Shown: piece after piece, positions 44,901 through 53,664 of the stretch
Position numbering within the stretch: position 1 is the first letter of the stretch
How the letters are laid out: each line of letters starts with the position of its first letter
Source of the DNA: Symsagittifera roscoffensis
Lineage: Eukaryota; Xenacoelomorpha; Acoela; Convolutidae
Length of the DNA stretch: 64,000 nt
Direction of reading: 5' to 3'
Assembly (NCBI RefSeq): GCF_963678635.1
Contig: NC_087064.1
Span: forward strand, 83,197,847-83,261,846
Translations under genes and position numbers: made by a program
The notes under the pieces: generated by a model
Told to the model about the DNA's origin: nothing
The model's database searches: none
Seen by the model: the letters and a program-made list of their open reading frames with translations, nothing else

Positions 44901-46819
44901 TCAGGGATTCAACTCTTATGACACTTAAGTGCTGAGTAGCATATTTAGTGGAAGGGGCGAGGGAGTGAGTGTAGTTCCCCTCCTCCTTCAGGGATTCAAC
45001 TCTTATGACACTGACGTGCTGAGTAGCATATTTAGTGGAAGGGGCGAGGGAGTGAGTGTAGTTCCCCTCCTCCTTCAGGGATTCAACTCTTATGACACTG
45101 ACGTGCTGAGTAGCATATTTAGTGGAAGGGGCGAGGGAGTGAGTGTAGTTCCCCTCCTCCTTCAGGGATTCAACTCTTATGACACTGACGTGCTGAGTAG
45201 CATATTTAGTGGAAGGGGCGAGGGAGTGAGTGTAGTTCCCCTCCTCCTTCAGGGATTCAACTCTTATGACACTGACGTGCTGAGTAGCATATTTAGTGGA
45301 AGGGGCGAGGGAGTGAGTGTAGTTCCCCTCCTCCTTCAGGGATTCAACTCTTATGACACTGACGTGCTGAGTAGCATATTTAGTGGAAGGGGCGAGGGAG
45401 TGAGTGTAGTTCCCCTCCTCCTTCAGAGATTCAACTCTTATGACACTGACGTGCTGAGTAGCATATTTAGTGGAAGGGGCGAGGGAGTGAGTGTAGTTTC
45501 CCTCCTCCTTCAGGGTTTCAACTCTTATGACACTGACGTGCTGAGTAGCATATTTAGTGGAAGGGGCGAGGGAGTGAGTGTAGTTCCCCTCCTCCTTCAG
45601 GGATTCAAATCTTATGACACTGACGTGCTGAGTAGCATATTTAGTGGAAGGGGCGAGGGAGTGAGTGTAGTTCCCCTCCTCCTTCAGAGATTCAACTCTT
45701 ATGACACTGACGTGCTGAGTAGCATATTTAGTGGAAGGGGCGAGGGAGTGAGTGTAGTTCCCCTCCTCCTTCAGAGATTCAACTCTTATGACACTGACGT
45801 GCTGAGTAGCATATTTAGTGGAAGGGGCGAGGGAGTGAGTGTAGTTTCCCTCCTCCTTCAGGGTTTCAACTCTTATGACACTGACGTGCTGAGTAGCATA
45901 TTTAGTGGAAGGGGCGAGGGAGTGAGTGTAGTTCCCCTCCTCCTTCAGGGATTCAAATCTTATGACACTGACGTGCTGAGTAGCATATTTAGTGGAAGGG
46001 GCGAGGGAGTGAGTGTAGTTCCCCTCCTCCTTCAGGGATTCAACTCTTATGACACTGACGTGCTGAGTAGCATATTTAGTGGAAGGGGCGAGGGAGTGAG
46101 TGTAGTTCCCCTCCTCCTTCAGGGATTCAACTCTTATGACACTGACGTGCTGAGTAGCATATTTAGTGGAAGGGGCGAGGGAGTGAGTGTAGTTCCCCTC
46201 CTCCTTCAGGGATTCAACTCTTATGACACTGACGTGCTGAGTAGCATATTTAGTGGAAGGGGCGAGGGAGTGAGTGTAGTTCCCCTCCTCCTTCAGGGAT
46301 TCAACTCTTTTGACACTGACGTGCTGAGTAGCATATTTAGTGGAAGGGGTGAGGGAGTGAGTGTAGTTCCCCTCCTCCTTCAGGGATTCAACTCTTATGA
46401 CACTGACGTGCTGAGTAGCATATTTAGTGGAAGGGGCGAGGGAATGAGTGTAGTTCCCCTCCTCCTTCAGGGATTCAACTCTTATGACAATGACGTGCTG
46501 AGTAGCATATTTAGTGGAAGGGGCGAGGGAGTGAGTGTAGTTCCCCTCCTCCTTCAGGGATTCAACTCTTATGACACTGACGTGCTGAGTAGCATATTTA
46601 GTGGAAGGGGCGAGGGAGTGAGTGTAGTTCCCCTCCTCCTTCAGGGATTCAACTCTTATGACACTGACGTGCTGAGTAGCATATTTAGTGGAAGGGGCGA
46701 GGGAATGAGTGTAGTTCCCCTCCTCCTTCAGGGATTCAACTCTTATGACACTGACGTGCTAAGTAGCATATTTAGTGGAAGGGGCGAGGGAGTGAGTGTA
46801 GTTCCCCTCCTCCTTCAGA
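35950..46819 (+). repeat. 87-bp minisatellite, about 125 units
   Basis: Head-to-tail array with exact 87-bp period. The unit begins AACTCTTATGACACTGACG and ends CTCCTCCTTCAGGGATTC. From 35950 there are 124 complete units and a partial one before the gap; the net length fits 87 exactly because a +1 (about 41766) and a -1 (about 44530) cancel. Units are mostly identical, with scattered single changes concentrated after 41.7 kb. One frame per strand is stop-free. Forward it reads repeats of SYDTDVLSSIFSGRGEGVSV plus a PLLLQGF-containing end. Reverse it reads a Met-less repeat starting ESLKEEGNYTHS. Since 87 is divisible by 3, long open frames follow automatically; no coding role is inferred. True copy number is unknown because of the gap. 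Confidence 0.97.
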
Positions 46820-47019
46820 NNNNNNNNNNNNNNNNNNNNNNNNNNNNNNNNNNNNNNNNNNNNNNNNNNNNNNNNNNNNNNNNNNNNNNNNNNNNNNNNN
46901 NNNNNNNNNNNNNNNNNNNNNNNNNNNNNNNNNNNNNNNNNNNNNNNNNNNNNNNNNNNNNNNNNNNNNNNNNNNNNNNNNNNNNNNNNNNNNNNNNNNN
47001 NNNNNNNNNNNNNNNNNNN
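46820..47019. other. Assembly gap, 200 N
   Basis: Exactly 200 N immediately after a partial repeat unit. A round number points to a gap of unestimated size, so the array probably continues into it. Confidence 0.98.
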
Positions 47020-47113
47020 GTTTTTTTTACGTTGGTCTGTATTTTATTGCAGGGCAAAGTTTTCATTGATATTCTGCTTTAATCAGTGTTCTCACCAATG
47101 TTAAATATGTTTC

Positions 47114-47115
47114 AG
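47114..47115 (+). promoter_or_regulatory. Candidate splice acceptors before the 47.1-kb gene
   Basis: ATATGTTTCAG ends at 47115 three bases before the ATG at 47118. A second candidate, TATTTTATTGCAG, ends at 47053. Either could be the 3' site of an intron starting at an upstream exon, possibly the GPCR donor at 35935, but there is no direct evidence of that join. Confidence 0.35.
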
Positions 47116-47117
47116 AT

Positions 47118-48425
47118 ATGCCATGTGTCTTCTCTCAGCAGATGCGAGAAAAATACCGATGGGCTGCGGCTGTGCCCGGTCGGCCGGAACAGGCAAAGTG
47201 CTCGTTAGACGGGAAGTTGATCAGTGTGCGCAATGGTGCGATTCAGTTGGGGCAACATGAGAAGCAGAAAATCCATATCGATGCTGCACCGGCGCTTCCT
47301 AGACAGCCTTCTATTCGAAACTCGCTGGTCTCCGCTGTTGACGACGACTCAGGGCGGTTGAGAGCCACATTTTACCACGTTGTTCGAATTGCTTTGGATG
47401 GTGGCTCGTTACGAAGCAGTGACTGTGTGTTCCGAAAGCGTTCTTTGTATTCGGTGATGTTTCCAGATTCCCGTTTTTCCAGACTTGGCCATTCTCTCAT
47501 TCTTTCTCCAGCAGGTTATGTTTCAAATTTGTATGACACTTAAACCGGAAAGCCCCTAAGATTTCCTAACAAATCATCCGCGCTCCATGTCACGGAATAC
47601 GAACATGTACAAGTTGCTCTGGATCAACTATCCGAATATGATCTTAAAGCCATACAACTGTTCTGGTCACAGTACAATGAGCAACAGCTCCATCGACTTC
47701 TTGACCGATTTTCGCCGTTTCTTCTTTCTCCGATCGTTCGCAGATGCTATATTATATATGAAACGCAGAGTTCCGACAAGTATATCAGAGTTCTGGGTAA
47801 CCTATGCAAGTACGTGCATTGCAACGGAGTCAAAGCATTAGATGAGCTTGCTAGTGTTCGTCTGGAACACACCACTGAAGCTTTCCTTGACGCCATGTTT
47901 ACTCAGTCTCTCCTTTCAACCTCTCCCACTCTTCGCCGTCTCGTGCAATCAATAAAAATAGTTATTCCTCATAACATGATTGTCGAAGCCAGAATTTCGA
48001 AAATGAAATTTAGCGAGGGCGTTTTTCAACCAGGAACTGGCATTGATCTTTACGACAGTCTAAGATTTGTTTCTGATTTCTTCGACAGAGAGTCCTTTGA
48101 GAAATACATTCCGTCCCAAATTCTTCTGAATCAGATGTCTGCAGCAAGCCATCTTTATAAGGAATCTGAGAAGCAGCGCATGAAAGAGGAAGACAAATTG
48201 AAAGTGAAAAGCAACGAGTTGCGTCGGCAAATTGGTATTTACCAACGGAGATCGTCAAAAATCCTCAAGCGCGAACTGTCAGAAACAGAAAAACAATTGG
48301 CAGAAGCCGAAAAAGTCCTTCAAAATATCAAGGAGAAGAAAGAGCGACTCCAAAACGAACAAAGGGGAATTAATTCCCGATCAGATGACATTTCAGCGAA
48401 GATTGTAAACGTGATCTTGAAATAA
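47118..48425 (+). pseudogene. Unrecognised 435-codon gene with one in-frame stop
   Basis: A single frame runs from ATG at 47118 to TAA at 48423, interrupted only by TAA at 47541-47543 (codon 142). The frame resumes at once as TGKPLRFPNKSS and stays open for 293 codons, so this is a point nonsense or a recoding site. The N-terminal part is Arg/Ser-rich (YRWAAAVPGRPEQAKC). The middle is helical with HVTEYEHVQVALDQLSEYDL, KYIRVLGNLCKYVHCNG and LEHTTEAFLDAMFTQSLLS. Residues about 345-425 form a strong coiled coil (KQRMKEEDKLKVKSNELRRQ, then ETEKQLAEAEKVLQNIKEKK). No membrane segment or signal peptide is seen. GC content is higher than in the flanks, as for a real gene. Family not recognised; it may be host or transposon-derived. 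Confidence 0.55.
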
Positions 48426-48547
48426 TCATTTTGCTCTTTTTTGTTGTAATTTAAACTATCATTCGAAACAAATTTTTTGTGGAATACTAGTTTTCGCTGC
48501 GTATTCAGGCTAGTCTGTAATTTTTCACGCCCGAAGTGGTCACCCTG

Positions 48548-49698
48548 GCTTACTCGCTACAGAACAAAATAATTATGTTTTTCGAAACAAACAAAATGTA
48601 AGAGGTTGAGGGTTGAAAATTGGTTGCTACAAAATTAATTTCGTGTGAACTATTTTCGATTCGGGAAAAAGTCAACCGTCAAAGCATGAAAAGTCCAGTT
48701 TTTTCTCATTCAGAGGCAATTGTTAAATATTAAATACTGCACTTATGCAGTTGTTTTTGTTCAAGCAATCTTACCAAAATCTGTATATAAGTGCAATTTA
48801 TATAAGTTCTGTTGAATGACGACTTAAAACCTTTTTTATCCTCGTGGAGTGAAATATGCTCGGATGGCCTTCCAGGGGCTTAATAAAACACAAATCTACA
48901 GATGAAATGAGCAACTATCATTCCACAAATTTCACAGATAAAAAACACGAGGATGGTTCCCTTGAGGATAGAAAGGAATATCCGGCCCCACTGGTTGCGT
49001 ATCCAGTTGTGCCAGAATTCTCGATTTTCTTAAGTTTTGATTTTCTTTTTGTCTCGGTGTGCCCTGTATCTATGAAATTCTTGAGATGATGGTTGCTCAA
49101 ATTATCTGTGAGTTTTTGTTTTTTTTTGGTCCTGAACGTATATCAGACTTCCATGGTGACTGGCGAATAGGCATTTTAGAGTTTTCCTTTTGCGATATGT
49201 CAGAAACATCGAAGCAAACTAGAACATGTTTTTGCTCGCGTTTTGATCAGTTTCGTGAAGAACTTGGTTCAACAGAGCCGGGATTTTTGAATACGGTCGT
49301 TTTTTAGTTTGCATATCAATGTCGTTAGTACCAGACTATTTTGGCTGTTGGCAATGCTGGAATGCGTATACATTGATCCTTCCAAGAAAACTCAGGATTA
49401 TCATAGGAACGAGCTCGATGGAACATCGCTGTCTGTGTGGTAGTCATTGAACCTTTTGCAGCATTTTCGAGTTCTTTATTTTGGTGCACAATCCCAGAGT
49501 AGTGACGCCATAGCAGGTTGGCTATCGCAACCCAAAAAAAGTTAGGTAGTGTCGTTAATGTAGTAGTATCAAAGCTGATGGCCGCGGCACAAATGTAAGT
49601 AGCTGTAATAGAAGTTCGCACGGAAAATTTTTTTCGTTTACTGGCGAATATTTGGGTAATTTTTTCTCTTTTTGTATATGTTGTTTGCTTAGTTTTGA
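48548..49698 (+). repeat. Segmental duplication block A, copy 2
   Basis: Counterpart of 11365-12582. It lacks the extra stretch near 11.8 kb and the inverted-repeat element after 12583. A minus-strand frame at 49325-49621 (98 codons, LPNFFWVAIANLLWRHYSG and MFHRARSYDNPEFSWKDQC) is open here but broken in copy 1; it looks somewhat protein-like but I cannot assign it. Confidence 0.88.
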
Positions 49699-49699
49699 C

Positions 49700-50315
49700 T
49701 GAAACATTTTCTCTTCTCTAGAATTTTCGGAATTCTGAGGCAAAATATTTCAATTCTTGGCGCATAAACTAGCAATTAAAAATGTGAACAAACATGTTCA
49801 TAAACGGCGCATTTGTTTTTAGATATTTGATGAAGTGCTTGCTATATTTCCCAGATTTTCCTTTTTTCCGTTTGTTTTCATTTTTAAAAGACTAATTGTA
49901 TCATAATTGGATCAAACTGTTTCAGCAAGCAAAAGTTTGAAACCTTCATGCTTATAACTCCATTGTCACTCAAAAAGCAGATCAAAACATGAACAAACTG
50001 TGTCCTATGAAATAAACAATTTACACTCCCAGTTTGATTAAATGGGATCTTTTTCCTGGAGTTATCTGCTAAAAAATAGCAGCAACAAAGGCTCATGTAA
50101 ACATACATTCTCTCTCCCTCTCGACGAAGTCAGCTCTTCAAACCAAATAATAGACGAACTCAACAATTTGTTGGACAGTACTCGTTAATAAGCAGACAAA
50201 AATCATTAAAAGAGTTAGTTATTGTTACCATCAAATCGGTCTCGCCCCAGGTTTTCTTGCCAATGCAAAAAAAACCCGATGAAAACTGTTTTTTAATCGA
50301 AGTTTTTTGTGCTTT
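49700..50315. other. No gene seen
   Basis: AT-rich spacer between block A copy 2 and the transposase remnant. A 74-codon minus frame at 49884-50108 has no recognisable features. Confidence 0.45.
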
Positions 50316-50714
50316 CTACATTTCGGAACATGATTCTACATTTTGGGTATGAACACCAGTTTCGAGTTTCACAAAAAATATTATTGATGAACTGTTCGAT
50401 GGCCTAATCTTCGGTTCCAAATAACTGTCAGCCGAGTTGGACAACCGCTTCAATAATTGGTTTAAAAAAATTGGATTTTTTTTGGGTAACAGTTTCCATG
50501 TAGCCAACACATGGCTTGTAGCTTGCATATCTTGCATTCCCACATACGCAAATCTGTTATTTTGGAGCCCTGCCACGATGATTTTTTTTGAGAAACAACT
50601 TTCGTCAATTTGGACGTTAATTCCAGGTCCACCCAGCCGAATAAGATAACCGTCATAACTTTCACGTAGACAAGCAAACGCATTAATAATGCTTTCTTTT
50701 GGGTGACAAGTCAA
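50316..50714 (-). pseudogene. ISXO2/Merlin-type DDE transposase fragment
   Basis: Minus strand, 132 codons. IRLGGPGINVQIDESCFSKK matches the ISXO2-like/Merlin catalytic block with the first Asp in IDES. FFVKLETGVHTQNVESCSEM matches the block with the catalytic Glu in TQNVES. The spacing between them is roughly that of the family, although the middle (with a candidate second Asp in NSADSYLEP) is poorly conserved. The N-terminal and C-terminal regions are missing or out of frame. Such transposases move small elements with 8-9-bp target duplications; no flanking inverted repeats were identified. It lies in the A-B spacer of the right copy only. Confidence 0.7.
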
Positions 50715-51127
50715 TAAGCAGAATGGCCTAAGATGAGTCCAAGAGCAGAAATATATTCTTTTCTTTTTTTTTGAATAATCAGAAGGTCAAAAGTATCATA
50801 GTAACCGAGTTTACAGTCAGGAGTCCCTTCATCACATATTCAAGGCAAAATCCTTACGGAATTGATCATAAAAAAAATAAAAGATATGAAAGTGATAAGG
50901 TAATAAATTAAATTTTATAAATAATCGGTAAGTTAAGTGAAATATTAGTCAATTTTACGAAAGAAACGAAAGTTTCCATTTTCTCGGTATTACTGACGAT
51001 TCTACTAAATTTTTCATCAATTAGCCCGTATAAATCAACAAAATTTATTACTTGTGTTTTTCTGCTCTTAGACTCATTCTGTTCATAGACCACTCAGATC
51101 AACCGTGCAACTCCCAATCTAGATCAA
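50715..51127. other. No gene seen
   Basis: AT-rich sequence up to the start of block B copy 2; possibly degraded flank of the transposase fragment. Confidence 0.4.
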
Positions 51128-51977
51128 TTTAGGGTGGATAAAACACCGGTTTATCAGAAATTAATATTTCAGGGCAAATAATTTGACCTAATTGATCGAA
51201 GAAGTTTATCGATACAAATTAATGATTAATATTCTACGTAAAGATCAGTATAAAATAGCTATTCCGTATAAAAACTTTTCTCGTGTCGTGTATTCTGCGC
51301 GCTTATTTGAAATGAATATTTTATGCAGAATAAAATTTCAAAAGTAATACCTGCTTGGGGAATGCATTCTACAGTAGGTCACTTAGGGGGAGGGGGTGGA
51401 ATTGTACAGTTGATCCGACCACTCTGCTTATTGCTCCCACCTCCTTGTTTGAAGCCAATTATTAAGCCTATGTTAATGTTAGGCTACTATTTCTCAAAAA
51501 TTACAATTTACATCAAGAGGACGTGCAAATTTGACATTTCAAGGCATAATTATCCTTAGTTTTTTCTGTATTTGGACCAGTACATATCTTTTTGACAATT
51601 TAGACCAAGTTGACGGGCTGATAACAATCCAGGATGTTTAAATTTATGGATGCATAAGTCATAATTAGACATACAAGGAACAGTTGTTTCCATAAAATTT
51701 CTGAAACTAAACTTATATTTAAGCGATCTAATGGTGGCGTCCCTCAATCTGGAGGGACCAAATGCTTGAAATGTATTTTGGCTTCTGTTCAGCCAATCAG
51801 AATTGAGTATTCAAAAATCTCAGGAAAATTGCGAAAATCTCAAAGTAAGCAAATAAAACCAGGCCATTAGTGTTAATATTGACCGATTATATAATGAGCA
51901 GATGAATGAAACCTATTATATATGACCTATTATATCTGCATCTAGTATATTTATTATATTATCAGTTTCTGTTAATA

Positions 51978-52709
51978 CAGTGCTGATTTAAATTATCCGG
52001 ACAAAACGAACAAAACTTGAATTTTCAAACGCGTTTTTCTCAAATTGGGTTAGGATTAGACAAAAAATGAAGAGAACAAAAGTTGCTTAGAATTTCACCA
52101 GAATTAATATGATGCCATTTTTTCTCCGAAATTCTCGTCAAAAAATTTACCCCAAAAATGGGTCATTTTGGCTTTTTTCAATTAATCAAGAATTACGCTG
52201 AAACTACTTTGTTAATTAATAAGAAAATTATATCACAGGAAGCCTCTTACGCAGCTAAACACATTTTAAGAAGGGTTAAATCTTCAAAATTTGCGCAAAA
52301 ATGTTTAAAATATATTTTTAAGCAATAATTCTGGGTTTTATATAGTAAAAATCACCTTTATTGACTATCAAGTGAAAATTTTTTCTCTTACACTGGTTTT
52401 TGGAGATTTAACCCATCTTAGACTTTGTTGAGCTGCGTAAGAGGCTTCCTGTGATATAATTTTCTTATCAATTAACAAAGTAGTTTCAGCGTAATTCTTG
52501 ATTAATTGAAAAAAGCCAAAAAGACCCATTTTTGGGGTAAATTTTTTGTTGAGAATTTCGGAGAAAAAATAGCACCATATTAATTCTGATGAAATTCTAA
52601 GCAACTCTTGTTCTCTTCACTTTTTGTCTAATCTTAACCTAATTTGAGAAAAACTTGTTTGAAAATTCAAGTTTTGTTCGTTTTGTCCGGATATTTTAAA
52701 TCAGCACTG
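51978..52709. mobile_element. 732-bp palindromic MITE, TA target (Tc1/mariner-like ends)
   Basis: Ends CAGTGCTGATTTAAATTATC and its complement at the other side, flanked by TA (51976-51977 and 52710-52711). The arms match over about 300 bp each (about 51978-52292 and 52395-52709) around a loop of roughly 100 bp, so the whole unit can fold back. There is no transposase. TA duplication and CAGT ends fit a non-autonomous Tc1/mariner-superfamily element. Block B copy 1 has no insertion at the matching place (about 35033-35036), with CA where TA stands here. Confidence 0.9.
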
Positions 52710-53324
52710 TATTGCATTTAGCCAATAGGAACGGTTAGCGATTTGATTGGTTGAAATGTTTCCAGCATTCGGTCCCTCCAGCAGTAGAACTTTCCCCCGG
52801 TCAAATATTTATTCAACTTTCTCATCTACATTTCTCTCGAAAACTCTGCATTCTGATTGGTTAAAAATCGCATCGTTCAATTTGCGAAAAAGCAAACAAC
52901 CAAGTGAATTTTATCTCCCCTAAGTCAACTTTGGGGGAGAATGTTCACAAGGTCCGGAACGAAGCATGGAACAGTTTTTGAAAACAGAACACGCGCGTTT
53001 AACGGCAGTTTATGCCCAAAGAAGTACATTGACCTTTCTTCCCAAACCTTTATTAAATTCGTTCACAAAACCCATTTTTTTTCTCTTGTACGCCTAGCTA
53101 TTAAACAAAAAGCTATCAAATTGAAAGAACCTTTTGTTTTTTTTTCCCTCGTTAAAACAGAATTCAACGAATAACTTCAAAGAGTTCATTGAATAACTTT
53201 TCTACCAAAAATAATCACCTTAGGGCGTCTATCATTTGCAAAAAGTGTTCTCCTTTTTCAAAGAAGATTATCGCCATATATCTTTTTTGTGAGAGAAGGG
53301 CACATTGAAATTTTTTCCCCTAAA

Positions 53325-53621
53325 ATGACGTTTTTGGACAGAGTTTTTCCAGAGAATGATACACTAGACGAGCGAGAGCAGGAAATGAACTGGAAGGTTT
53401 TGACAACTGCATCTATTATAGTTGACGTGATCGGCCTCTGTTTCACACTGATGGGTTTTCTGTTCAACTACTTCAGCTTCATCACTGCAAACCATCTGCC
53501 GGAGTCATCGAGTGCTTTTTTGATGAAGTATATTGCAGTGTGGGACTCAATTTCACTGTTCAAAATCGGACTACTGGACAGTGGATTGACTATGATTGGA
53601 CTGCAGTGGGAATTGTACTCG
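53325..53621 (+). CDS. First coding exon of a class A GPCR-like gene, copy 2
   Basis: 99 codons from ATG to donor GTAAGT at 53622, phase 0. Five residues differ from copy 1: position 17 P to R, 31 L to I, 70 V to I, 72 L to V and 90 I to M, mostly conservative. The TM1 Asn, TM2 Asp and the N-terminal sequon are kept. Frame and donor are intact, so both copies may still be used or the duplication is young. No downstream exon was recognised up to 57 kb. Confidence 0.7.
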
Positions 53622-53664
53622 GTAAGTTCCAGATCAAAAAACTCTAATGACACTTCAGGGATTC

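Larger units (their letters stand above)
51128..53664 (+). repeat. Segmental duplication block B, copy 2
   Basis: Counterpart of 34168-35949. It carries the MITE at 51978-52709 between the first and second CCAAT boxes. After the GPCR exon donor the match continues to 53664 over a 25-bp segment, AACTCTAATGACACT plus TCAGGGATTC. That equals the two ends of the 87-bp unit without its 62-bp interior. Beyond it the sequence diverges from the array. Confidence 0.92.

Noticed and set aside
35494-46819. Very long open frames (for example 1760, 911 and 717 codons) over the array as real proteins
   Set aside because: They arise because the 87-bp period is divisible by three and one frame lacks stops. 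Starts used are non-ATG, and a consensus splice donor removes the first exon before the array.
35950-46819. CRISPR array
   Set aside because: Repeats are head-to-tail with no unique spacers, the unit is 87 bp, and the context is eukaryotic.
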